Source: Tholera decimalis (taxonomy: Eukaryota > Arthropoda > Insecta > Lepidoptera > Noctuidae). From it: a stretch of 64,000 nucleotides of DNA. Shown one piece after another: positions 1 through 8,674 of the stretch. Within the stretch, counting starts at the first letter, position 1. Each line of letters begins with the position of its first letter. Both the position numbers and the translations under genes were made by a program. The DNA lies in NCBI GenBank assembly GCA_943138885.2, contig OW964559.2, positions 17,207,192 through 17,271,191 of the forward strand, written 5' to 3'. Below the pieces are notes generated by a model that saw nothing but the letters and a program-made list of their open reading frames with translations, made no database searches and was not told the origin of the DNA.

Positions 1-233
1 ACCTTTCAACCAAAATTAGTTTGAACGAGATCGGGTCAGCAATTTGCGAGATACAGCATATTTTCTAAAACCGCAAATATAACTTTGTAATTCATACAAA
101 CACTATGAAAAACAAAGTTATTTGGCGTAGTTGCAAAAAATGTAAATAAGCTAGTTTTAAGAAATTTGTAAGTATTGTTTTGTCAAATAAATATACATAT
201 TACTTATATTATATCATTATAGTTACTTACTAC

Positions 234-264
<31 letters not shown>

Positions 265-409
265 TGTAGTTTATTATATAAATATAGGTATAATAAAAAA
301 AATATCATGAAAAAAATCATTTTAACTAAAAATAAGACATATTTCCAAAAATAACAAGTTGGAAGTATTTTTTTTTTGTTTTTAGTGTTTTGGTTTGTCG
401 ACTAGTGCT
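1..409. other. AT-rich non-coding DNA with TA microsatellite
   Basis: No coding frame. A (TA)n run with one interruption lies at about 229-262, followed by homopolymer A and T runs. Confidence 0.6.
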
Positions 410-890
410 TTACCTAGTTACAAAAGCCTAAATGTAAACTACTTATCACCATTTACAAAATATTGCTTTTCCCGATGCAGAGCCGTTCATTTTTGAGGAG
501 TTCTTCAGGTACTTTACCATCAGCTCAACTTCACCATATACATGTTAACAAGTATAAAGTGATTAACAACCATATTCTAGTAATCGAATCGCAACCCATG
601 AAATACTTATAATTGAGTAGTTCCGGTAGCCGTCTGTGGTCTTCGTCATCAGTTCCACTTCATCGAATGGTATTTTCCGAGAGCAACTACACAAGTTACT
701 TTAAAAAATTATAATATTTGAAGAGTTCCCTCGATTTCGACAGGATTCCATCATCAGATCCTGACTTGATGACGATGGGACCACCTGGAAATATACCTAC
801 CAGGTGCCTTTCAAACAATAAAAATAATTTTTCAAATCGGTCTAGTTACGAGTAATCGGAGAACATACATTTAAAAAAAACCGAGTCGTT
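410..890 (-). repeat. Diverged copy of the window's recurrent hairpin-tailed repeat family (copy A)
   Basis: This stretch aligns by eye with copies at 19,830-20,410, 45,343-45,914, 61,909-62,489 and 63,079-63,654. They share blocks such as the one around 'gagttccctcgatttc' and the one around 'aatcggtctagttacgag'. It is the most diverged copy, and it lacks both the hairpin tail and the 'tttcaaccgacg' end. Small open frames recur in all copies but look like by-products of sequence similarity. The family is probably non-autonomous and its mechanism is not visible. Confidence 0.75.
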
Positions 891-1565
891 TGCACCCATT
901 AAAAAAATCGGTATCAATTATTCCCAAACAATAGATAAAAAACTTACTTTCTCAAGTTGCTCATATAAAATGCGTAAAGTATCGAAATAAGTATTGTGTA
1001 GTATTATGAATTATTTTCTGTTCGTACAGCGATCTATTTTTAGACAAATTTCTGTTGACAAGCGACATAGCGTCCACTCACGAAGGCGGCTGACCGCGTA
1101 TTAAAATTTCTTTACACTTTTCTGTCCAATAAATCTAAACAGTGACCAACGAAAATAACCCTTAATGCGACCAGTTAAGATTCATGCGCTTTAGCAAAAT
1201 ATGTGAAAAATTTAAAAGGGATTTTATTTTTTTGTGAAGCTATTTGTTACATTTTCGTTATTATTAAAAGGCTCATTTTGAGGTAATTATATCTGCTAGC
1301 CTGTGGTATTTTTTAAGAATCAAAATATGTAAATGTTTAGCAGAAAAAGAATCCTAAACTTAACCCTTTTTCCTCAACTTTGTATGCAGAGGTTTTGAAA
1401 AATCGTGTTTACAATACTAAAAACCATATTTTTTGTATTTTAAACACGGCTGCTTTGGAGATAAAGAAGTAATCTATCTATTGCAACTGTTAGTTTTGTT
1501 TGAATTTCTTTATATTAGTCGGAAAAGGCACCCAAAAACAGCTTATTTACGTCAGATTCGAACTT
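891..1565. other. Intergenic DNA, nothing recognised
   Basis: AT-rich sequence with stops in all frames. I see no repeat match within the window and no RNA gene. Confidence 0.5.
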
Positions 1566-1679
1566 ACGTCCTTAATGTGCGTTTCATAAGTTGACACACG
1601 ATTTGGTCAGTGAAAGTAAGAAAAGGGGCCCTGAGAATGCCATTGCTTTAGGGCCTCTGACAGTGTTAATCCGGCTCTG
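1566..1679 (+). repeat. Right-end fragment of a hAT MITE family
   Basis: It matches the right end of the complete MITE at 35,640-35,991, from 'ttaatgtgcgttt' to the terminal 'ggttaatccggctctg' (here 'gttaatccggctctg'). The left part of the element is absent, so this is a truncated relic. Confidence 0.7.
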
Positions 1680-2349
1680 GCCGGGACAACGGCTTACCGC
1701 GTTTTCCAAGACACGGTTCACGGTTCGATTGGTGATTGGTGATTGGTGATCTCGGTCACCAATCCTCGGATCAACCCCGGTAAGCTTTGTTTAACCTTGA
1801 AAATCCGTGCGGCATTATTATTTAACCTCGAGCTCCTCCTAAACATATTAATTTAATGAAAACAGTACCCATGGTTAAGTTACTTCCTGAATTGCCGACA
1901 AAGGAAATATTTAGGAAACCACTTGGTATCTAGACTTCCCCATACCTGTGACATAACATATGACTAGACTAAAAAAAATAAACAACAATACAGCCTTAAT
2001 GAAGTGTGGGTGACATTTTCCAGCCTTCAGTGCACAACCGTTAGATAAGAATCGGAGGCGCGAGAGTGAAAGCGTTCCGCCGGATTCACATGTGATCTGT
2101 CTCGCTCTGACGTTAGTTACGTCAATGTTATTGCTCACCTTCACACTCATAAACAGTAACTTGATAAAAGGTAACCACATCTTTAAGTAACAGCTTTAGG
2201 AAGATGCTCGTCTTTCGCCCGCGAGCACACTAAGACACCGTTTCTGGAACAGAAATTATCACAATATTATTGTAAAAATTGTCAAACACGCAAAGGTTTG
2301 TAAGAGCCCATCGCATTGCTTGATTTGCGTATTACTTGTGAGGTTCTTT
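1680..2349. other. Intergenic DNA with short tandem repeat
   Basis: Three head-to-tail copies of a GGTGATT heptamer lie near 1,730-1,752. An 89-codon open frame on the minus strand here resembles no protein I recognise. Confidence 0.45.
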
Positions 2350-2792
2350 TTAGGGTTCCGTACCCAGTGGGTAAAACGGGACCCTATTACTAAGACTCCG
2401 CTGTCCGTCCGCCTGTCTGTCTGTCCGTTTGTCACCAGACTCATGTATCTCATGAACCGTGATAGTTAGACGGTTGAAATTTTCACAGATGATGTATTTC
2501 TGTTGCCGCTATAACAACAAATACTAAAAAAACAGAATAACATAAATATTTAAGGGGGCTTCCATACAACAAACGTGATTTTTTACTCATTTTTGCTCGA
2601 TATTGATAACGGCAACAGGTAGACGCTTCACAGAATATTTAGTTATATATTCATTTTAAAAATAAATAATTACATTAATATAAAACAAATATTTAAGGGG
2701 GGCTCCCATACAACAGACATGATGTTTTGCCGTTTTTGTAGATAGTACGGAACCCTTCGTGCGCGAGTCCGACTCGCACTTGGCCGGTTTTT
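2350..2792 (+). repeat. Interspersed repeat (gggttccgtaccc ... cttggccggttttt)
   Basis: The unit starts 'agggttccgtaccc', carries CTGT/CCGT-rich runs (ccgtccgcctgtctgtctg) and ends 'gcgagtccgactcgcac' followed by ttggccgg and a T run. Repeats of this form are, from memory, abundant in moth and butterfly genomes; I could not search for it. It supports a lepidopteran origin. A degenerate relative lies near 21,510-21,600. Confidence 0.65.
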
Positions 2793-3020
2793 TTGTTTTG
2801 ACAACTGTCAGCAACATGCATTTCCCAATTTACGTTGTTAAACGGAAGAATGTTACCAATAAATGCATTTCCTGTGTTCCCTGGACCCTGCCACTTATGA
2901 CCTATCAGCCCGTAAAGTAAGAGTGAACAAGCATAACTGTTAAGTACAATAATATTATTGATCGAAGCTGTTAAGGATCATCAATTTGGGCTGTTCTACG
3001 GTCGGTAAAAATCGGTATTG

Positions 3021-3936
3021 TAAAGGGTGTTTTTCAACACTGTTTTCTGTGACAGCCGATTTGACAGTTCTTCGTCAATTTGGGGTTAGTTTGGTTTGGC
3101 AATTCAACATGGATAGACTCACGCCCGAGCAACGGTTGCGAATTGTTCAAATTAATTTTGGTTCAAATTAAAAAAACACGATTCGGTTCGAGAAACTCAT
3201 CGAGTATTACGTGCATTTTATGATGTTCATAAAATGTTAAATGGCTATCCCAATAAGCAGAATTGCCGCATTTGGAGCGATGATAATCCACAAGCCATTG
3301 TCGAAACACCGTTACATCCAGAAAAAGTCACCGCTTTGTGCGCTTTATGGGTCAGTAGAATCATTGGTCTTTATGTCTTTAAAAATGATGATGGTCAAAA
3401 CGTTACAGTCAATGGTGAGCGGTACATAGACATGATAACAAACTTTTTGTGCCTCAGTTGGATGGCATTAATGTGGCAGACTTGTGGTTTCAGCAGGACG
3501 CTGCCACATGCCACACAGCGCACGATACCATTAATTTACTTAAAGAAACGTTTGACAAACGATTAATTTCACGAAATGGACCTGTTAACTGACCACCTCG
3601 TTCATGCGATTTGACGCCTTTAGATTATTTTATTTGGGGATATGTAAAGTCGCATGTCTACGCCGACAAACCAAAAACATTTGAGCACTTAAAAGTCAAC
3701 ATTCGACGCGTCATTGCTGAAATACAGCCCGATTTAGTGAGAAGAGTGTATGAAAATTGGACATTCAGATTACGCCACGTACGCGCGAGCCGCGGCGGCC
3801 ACATGCCCGAAATTATATTCAAACATCAATGTCATAAAATCATCTCTCAAATAAAGCCAATTTCATGCTTATTATAAACATTTTTCTGTTCTTTATTTCA
3901 ATTTAAAGTTCCCCGCCTCTAAAAAAACGCCCTTTA
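3021..3936 (+). mobile_element. Tc1/mariner-superfamily transposon relic
   Basis: The ends are imperfect inverted repeats. The left end reads 'taaagggtgtttttc', and the right end read in reverse complement is 'taaagggcgtttttt'. Both sit at TA dinucleotides, as expected for this superfamily. The element is only about 0.9 kb and encloses a deleted, frameshifted transposase. It is non-autonomous. Confidence 0.75.
3109..3876 (+). pseudogene. Degenerate mariner-like transposase
   Basis: The N-terminus (MDRLTPEQRLRIVQ) matches the start of a common insect mariner-type transposase. After about 20 codons the frame breaks, and most of the DNA-binding region and the first catalytic aspartate block are deleted. 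The reading resumes at about 3,234 (LNGYPNKQNCRIWSDDNP) and runs to about 3,450, where a frameshift follows. In another frame comes QQDAATCHTA with the second catalytic aspartate, then a stop where family members have tryptophan. The frame from 3,611 covers the end (MTPLDYFIWGYVKSHVYADKP, third acidic residue). It cannot encode an active enzyme. Confidence 0.8.
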
Positions 3937-4474
3937 AAGATATGCATAGAAAGGAATTGTTAAAAGTCAGTGTGCTTACATAGAACTTATGCACAAGTGA
4001 ACATTCACATGATGAGATTTGCACGAATTCAACTCCTAATTTTCATGACTGAAAATTTCTGATGCAAATCCTCGGTGAGATAAAACTCTCAGGCGCTGTC
4101 ATTTATAGCCTTCTTTTTCGTGGTCCCTATTCGACATGTTGTCTCCAAATTGTAGAATAACTCTTGTTATATATAAATTTTATAATATTTTTATCAAACT
4201 TATATTAAAGTGCACTGCATTTGACAGTGTCCGCAAAAAAGTAAGTGCGTTCAACTCTTCGCAACGTGATTTTGACTTTTTACAGCATATTGCGACAGAA
4301 AATTGTAAATAGTTCTACTTAAATAAGAAATGAAGCCGTTATTAATGTGACATTGCATTGAGTAGGTATTATCAGTTATAAATAACTAAAGCGTGCCTGC
4401 GGCTTCGCTCTTGTGACAAGTTTTATTCAGCAAAAAATTTAGCCCATGTCTTTGTACAGTCTTTCAACAAAAAT
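3937..4474. other. Intergenic DNA and left flank of the Polinton target
   Basis: No coding frame. From about 4,390 the sequence (cctgcggcttcgctc ...) reads like the tail of an interspersed repeat. It resumes on the far side of the Polinton at 19,207, so the Polinton inserted into a pre-existing repeat. Confidence 0.55.
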
Positions 4475-4480
4475 CACCTC
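4475..4480. repeat. Polinton target-site duplication, left copy (CACCTC)
   Basis: The 6-bp CACCTC directly abuts the left TIR start AGTAGTAGTG. The identical 6 bp abuts the right TIR at 19,207. Six base pairs is the known target duplication length of Polinton/Maverick elements. Confidence 0.95.
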
Positions 4481-4580
4481 AGTAGTAGTGATTTGCCGGT
4501 TCTGGCGCACCAATCCCGTGGCTCACCGGTTCTGGCGCACCACCGCTTCTGGCGCAATCGCGGTCCAGGGCGTTTCAAAC

Positions 4581-4582
<2 letters not shown>

Positions 4583-4613
<31 letters not shown>
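4583..4613 (+). repeat. Poly-A tract in left TIR
   Basis: An uninterrupted A run about 100 bp inside the element tip. The mirror-image poly-T run in the right TIR (about 19,092-19,133) is longer, as expected for slippage-prone sequence. Confidence 0.9.
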
Positions 4614-4615
<2 letters not shown>

Positions 4616-4928
4616 TTTTGGGGTCCGCTGATCACGTTTCTGCAATCCTTTTTTGCGTAGGATGCATGGTTCCGGAGATACAGAAATCAATTAACAACAA
4701 TCTGTTTCATTTCCGGTGACCCGAACCTCATTATCGACTTTCATTGTTCGCCTTTTCTTATCTATTGTCCGTGCGTCCGGCCGCTCACCCTCATTAGGAT
4801 TGCATTGACGTATGCATGTATTACTCATTGTTACTGCTACTGCTATTGTATACTTTTATTGTTCATAAACCATTGCTTACTTTGCTATTCGGGGTCATCA
4901 AAACGGAATCAATAAAACACATGCGTCA

Positions 4929-5387
4929 TTAACAAATTTTATTTTTATCTACAAAATATGAGCGGAACATCTCATCCACTAAAATATCGTTGTACAGTGT
5001 GTTCCCTGTAAATATGTTTGTAAAACTATGCATTGAACATCCCTGAAACTTATATAGCAAATACATTAAGCAATATTCACCACAAACTGAAGTCCAATCA
5101 TTCTGAATCCTATCAATACTCCAGCCCCATCTTTTACAATTCCTTTTCAAAAACTCGAGATGATATCGCGCAGGTGTTCGCCCATACGAATCAAAATATT
5201 GACCGATGCCATTCGTATCGATATGTACAGCTACCCAGTGTGAACCTGGCTTATCATCCGCATCCAAATTGCATATTATATACGTTGGTGCATGGGTATA
5301 CATAGGGAGTCTATTAGCAGCATAAACATTATTTTCTAGACTGGGATGAATCTTTTTCAGATGTTTTTGTACTTCTAGTGTATCCAT
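4929..5387 (-). CDS. Adenain-like cysteine protease (left TIR copy)
   Basis: A 152-aa C5/ULP1-type cysteine protease. Visible catalytic elements are His50 in GSHWVAVHID, Asp66 in QYFDSYG, Gln95 in RIQNDW and Cys102 in TSVCGEYC. The order and spacing match the adenovirus maturation protease family, which processes capsid and core precursors during virion assembly. The length is at the short end for the family. It lies in the TIR, so the element carries two copies with identical translations, the other at 18,319-18,777. It points toward the element tip and is divergent from the orphan gene at 5,748 across a 360-bp control region. The start is the first in-frame ATG. Confidence 0.93.
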   Translation of the reverse strand: MDTLEVQKHLKKIHPSLENNVYAANRLPMYTHAPTYIICNLDADDKPGSHWVAVHIDTNGIGQYFDSYGRTPARYHLEFLKRNCKRWGWSIDRIQNDWTSVCGEYCLMYLLYKFQGCSMHSFTNIFTGNTLYNDILVDEMFRSYFVDKNKIC

Positions 5388-5513
5388 GATATAGCATATT
5401 ATTACACTACCAATCTATTCAATGGTTGTCATAGGAATGTTCAATTATAGTGATTTGTAAATATTAAATCGCATTATTTTGTAGCACTCACAAAACAGGT
5501 TGATGCCAGCAAT

Positions 5514-5604
5514 GTGAGATAAGTTTGTTGACTCATAGAGTTACTATCAGTTTCCGGAGGAACGTGAGATAATTTTGGTGATTCATAGAGTTACAATCAG
5601 TTTC
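5514..5604. repeat. Two 41-bp direct repeats in the TIR control region
   Basis: Copies at 5,514-5,554 and 5,564-5,604 both start GTGAGATAA and end ATCAGTTTC, 50 bp apart. The central octamer is TGACTCAT in copy 1 and TGATTCAT in copy 2. The arrangement suggests an enhancer or protein-binding array; this is inference. Confidence 0.75.
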
Positions 5605-5641
5605 GTTGTATTTAGGAATTTGTTTTAGATAAGAATAGTGC

Positions 5642-5678
5642 TATATAAGATCGTACCATTGCCGTCATGCAGTCAGTC
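5642..5678 (+). promoter_or_regulatory. TATA box plus arthropod initiator
   Basis: TATATAAG at 5,642-5,649 is followed by TCAGTC at 5,673-5,678. Its A (5,675) lies 33 bp downstream of the TATA start. This matches an arthropod RNA polymerase II core promoter (TATA about -31, Inr TCAGT). It would start a transcript about 73 nt upstream of the ATG at 5,748. Confidence 0.75.
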
Positions 5679-5747
5679 TATGGTCGTTTGACCGCAGTGG
5701 ATTGTATACGTCTACCAATACTACGTTTGTGTTACTTCAACGCATCA

Positions 5748-6346
5748 ATGGCCATGGAGGTAAGTGTTTATTCTATTGACAAACTTACTTGTATTCTTGT
5801 TGTTGTTTCCTAACGTGTGTGATTAAGTGTAAACAAATTGATATTAACATGATAACTGTCTTGTTGCAGAAATCATTCAACTTCGATGAAAATACCTATA
5901 AACAGTATTACTACTCACCGCTCTCCCCTCAACATGAAGAAGAGAACGATGACATCGTTATTAATAACACATGTGATGGTGGAAAAAGGAAATCACAACC
6001 GATTGATCATTTTTTTGAAGTCGCACCAAAAATAAAAAAGAAGAAACTGTTATCGTCAACCGTGGCACGAGCCGCTAGAGATGGTGTATCATACATTTCT
6101 AGTAATTCTGACGACGGAGACCAAGCGACGCATCTCATAAAAATTGAAATGTACGATATGAAGAAGCTATGTAAGATTCCAACTACTGATCATTGGAAAC
6201 ACGCTACCACGAGGATTAAATATTATGTAAAGAATAATAAGGATAGCATCTACGACAGCACAAACGGGCTCGTATACAACATTACAAAGACAATAGCAGA
6301 AAGTGAAAAAGTTAAAAAATACTTTTTTAACAATGACACCCATTAG
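5748..6346 (+). CDS. Orphan TIR gene, 162 aa, two exons (left copy)
   Basis: I read this as a spliced gene: exon 1 at 5,748-5,759 encodes only MAME, then comes a 110-bp intron (5,760-5,869) with donor GTAAGTG and acceptor TTGTTGCAG, both in phase 0, then exon 2 at 5,870-6,346. An unspliced reading from upstream would translate the intron. The protein has an acidic N-terminal part (QHEEENDD), a basic stretch (KIKKKKLL) that could be a nuclear localisation signal, and a C-terminal half rich in Lys and Tyr. I recognise no family. It is driven by the TATA-Inr promoter at 5,642. Being in the TIR, it exists twice. An early regulatory or DNA-binding role is speculation. Confidence 0.75.
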
Positions 6347-6412
6347 TTGATTAGTGAATGTGATTCTGTTTACTTAAATTACTTCTGTGTACTCATTAGA
6401 TTCTACCTGACT

Positions 6413-6848
6413 CGTCATTAATAACACATGCGATGGTGGAAAAAGGAAATCACAACCGATTGATCATTTTTTTTTGAAGTGACACCAAAAAAATAAAAAA
6501 GAAGAAACTGTTATCGTCAACCTTGGCACAAGCCGCTAGAGATGGTGTATCATACATTTCTACTAATTCTGACTATGGAGACCAAGCGATGCATCTCATA
6601 AAAATTGAAATGTACGATATGAAGAAGCTATGTAAGATTCCAACTACTGATAATTGGAAACACACTACCACGAGGATTAAATATTATGTAAAGAATAATA
6701 AGGATAGCATCTATGACAGCACAAACGGCCTCGTATACAATATTACAAAGACAATAGCAGAAAGTTAAAAAATACTTTTTTAACAATGACATTAGTCGAT
6801 TAGTGAATGTGATTCTGTTTACTTAAATTACTTCTGTGTATTCATTAG
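6413..6848 (+). pseudogene. Decayed tandem copy of the orphan gene's second exon
   Basis: Just inside the left TIR, the sequence from about 5,960 to 6,396 is repeated in the same orientation. This copy has extra T and A bases in the homopolymer runs near 6,470-6,490 that break the frame. A remaining 81-codon frame (6,523-6,768) ends early at IAES because bases are lost relative to the intact gene. It lacks exon 1 and the promoter. It is absent from the right side of the element, so it is not part of the TIR. Confidence 0.85.
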
Positions 6849-6858
6849 ATCCAAGGAG

Positions 6859-7257
6859 GTGTCGTCTTGTGGTGCTGAGAGAAAAACAAGATTAGAAGGA
6901 AGAGATGAGTGTGGCATACGTGAACAGATCACTTCATTGAAAAGCAAAACTACAAAACTGATTGGAGATGAAAAAGTGAAGAATATGCAGTACCCAAGAG
7001 CTGAATATCCATTTTTCAGTTCAAAATCTAGACGGTTGTTCAGTTTCGGAGACTGGCCACTCGTTATGAAACAGAAGCCTGAAGATCTTGCAGAAGCCGG
7101 TTTCATTTATACTGGTCATGAAGACAGGACCAAGTGTTTCCATTGTGGTGGCGGTTTGAAAGATTGGGAAGATGATGATGATCCTTGGCAGCAGCATGTT
7201 CAGTGGTTTAGTCAGTGTGCTTATGTAAAGTTTAAACTCGATCAGTGTTCTGTATAA
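6859..7257 (+). CDS. BIR-domain (inhibitor-of-apoptosis) protein
   Basis: The open frame ends in one baculoviral IAP repeat. Seen in order: RLFSFGDWP, then LAEAGFIYTG, then zinc ligands in CFHCGGGLKDW, then DDPWQQHVQWFSQCAYV, giving the Cys-x2-Cys...His...Cys set. The first in-frame ATG is at 6,985, which would give a 90-aa protein that is almost only the BIR. The open frame extends upstream at least to 6,859, so a 5' exon is possible. There is no RING domain, so it could bind caspases or IAP antagonists but not act as an E3 ligase. An AATAAA lies at 7,282. It points against the capsid genes. Capture from a host or baculovirus-type IAP is inferred. Confidence 0.85.
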   Translation: MSSCGAERKTRLEGRDECGIREQITSLKSKTTKLIGDEKVKNMQYPRAEYPFFSSKSRRLFSFGDWPLVMKQKPEDLAEAGFIYTGHEDRTKCFHCGGGLKDWEDDDDPWQQHVQWFSQCAYVKFKLDQCSV

Positions 7258-7358
7258 GATTGAATAGGGTGTTTATAAAGAAATAAAAAAATAGTATATT
7301 GCATATAATTTGTTTTATTAAATTTTATAATTTTTCCTTTAGTTACATACACATAACC

Positions 7359-8672
7359 TTAACTACTATAGTCTACAGTAACATTTCTATTTTTATCTAT
7401 TTCAATAATATTATCAAACTCAGCATAAACAATACAGTTAATTGTTTGTATTAGTGAGGATTCAAATCGTACTTCTAATCTTACACTACCATGCTTTATG
7501 AGATTCCAATGAGCTGATGAGTTAGCTGATAAATCAGGAGTTAAATCAAATGCTAAAAGACAGTAACCTTTAGCATACTGTTCACGAGAGATTGCATTTC
7601 CTTCATTTAGAAAGTGAATACCAGTCCCCGAGAATAGAGTATGATATGCTGATGTAAATATATTATTATTAAAAGATGGTTGCAAAGCTTTTGAAGGTAT
7701 TTGTTGACCATCAATATATAAGCTGAAAGAGTTAATACCATAGTTTTCAAAGTTAAATGGATTTTTAGTAAGCGAACCATTAAATGCAGAATTGTTTACA
7801 AATCCAATAATACATCTTTTGGGTACCTGTCCTAAGAATATATTATCAAGAGTTTTTCCTTGAACACCTGATGGAATTGTTAAAACTTTAACTTCAGCAC
7901 GAGTAATAGGATATTTAGCAGTGGTAGAAGCTAAAACTTTCTGATGTGCGAGTAATACACTTGGATTAATTCGTGCTCTTCGAACAATAAGAGTTGCGTC
8001 TGTAATGCAAACTTTAAACTTTACATCATTTGACCCAGCAATTAAATTAAAACTCTCTCTTGATCGAACTAATTTTACACTCATTTCAACGCCATTCATT
8101 AAAAATTTATCTTGATTGAAAATGTCACCATGAAGATGACCAATCATTTCTATTTCCCTACTTTCATTAACTAATTCCTGTCTTTTAACAAATCCTATGT
8201 TTTTACCATCTGTGGAATCCATTTTTCCTGCTGTATCCTCATACCAAAGGCTACAAGTAAGATGAGATTGTTTAGCAGCAGGAGCATAGTTTAAAAGAGT
8301 TTCCATGTATGCTCGATAGGCATAGGTATTATTAGGTGGTGATACAAGTTTTTGGTTTAAATAAACATCAAGTTGACTAAAAAGTGAATGCAGCCAATTA
8401 TTTACAGGTGCTACTGCTGTAGCTGATATCAAGTTTGATGAATCTTGATTTAATACTTTTGCCTTTATCTGGAGTAATGTATGAGACAAATCTATGTAGT
8501 CATCGCCTGTTCCAGGAACTTGAAACTCGATAGGTCCATCATCAGCAAGAGATGAAATTGGTTTATAGTGAATCCACAATCCATTTTCAATGCTTGTTTG
8601 TGTAGACGGTAATGCAAATAAATCTAATTCTGACTTAACGCACTCACAAGAATGATTATGAAGGAAAGACAT
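7359..8672 (-). CDS. Major capsid protein, hexon-like double jelly-roll
   Basis: A 437-aa protein of the family often annotated 'F54H12.2-like' in animal genomes, which is the hexon of adintovirus/Polinton elements. The N-terminus (HSCECVKSELDLFALPSTQT ...) and the PIEFQVPGTGDDYIDL block are characteristic. No signal peptide is visible. The reading frame is intact from ATG to stop and its length is normal for the insect members. It starts 2 bp after the stop of the core-like protein, so it is the last gene of the leftward virion block. A minus-strand AATAAA lies at 7,314-7,319. Assignment as double jelly-roll rests on family knowledge, not on visible fold. Confidence 0.85.
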   Translation of the reverse strand: MSFLHNHSCECVKSELDLFALPSTQTSIENGLWIHYKPISSLADDGPIEFQVPGTGDDYIDLSHTLLQIKAKVLNQDSSNLISATAVAPVNNWLHSLFSQLDVYLNQKLVSPPNNTYAYRAYMETLLNYAPAAKQSHLTCSLWYEDTAGKMDSTDGKNIGFVKRQELVNESREIEMIGHLHGDIFNQDKFLMNGVEMSVKLVRSRESFNLIAGSNDVKFKVCITDATLIVRRARINPSVLLAHQKVLASTTAKYPITRAEVKVLTIPSGVQGKTLDNIFLGQVPKRCIIGFVNNSAFNGSLTKNPFNFENYGINSFSLYIDGQQIPSKALQPSFNNNIFTSAYHTLFSGTGIHFLNEGNAISREQYAKGYCLLAFDLTPDLSANSSAHWNLIKHGSVRLEVRFESSLIQTINCIVYAEFDNIIEIDKNRNVTVDYSS

Positions 8673-8674
8673 AT

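Larger units (their letters stand above)
5388..5747. promoter_or_regulatory. Divergent control region between protease and orphan gene (left TIR)
   Basis: The 360 bp separate two divergent start codons. It carries a TATA-initiator promoter for the rightward gene (5,642-5,678) and two 41-bp imperfect direct repeats (5,514-5,554 and 5,564-5,604). The first repeat contains TGACTCAT, an AP-1/bZIP-type site. A separate leftward TATA box for the protease is not obvious. The region is duplicated in the right TIR at 17,959-18,318. Confidence 0.6.
4481..6412. repeat. Polinton left terminal inverted repeat
   Basis: It is inverted relative to 17,294-19,206. The match ends at 'ttctacctgact'. It contains the protease gene, the orphan 162-aa gene and their shared divergent promoter. 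Compared with the right copy it has an extra 30-bp unit near the tip that repeats 'ccggttctggcgcacc', a shorter poly-A tract (about 4,583-4,613), and several single-base differences. Confidence 0.93.

Noticed and set aside
5033..5305. 90-codon frame antisense to the protease (and 18,401-18,673)
   Set aside because: It is the shadow of a recognised protease gene in the same DNA; the protease has catalytic motifs and this frame has none.
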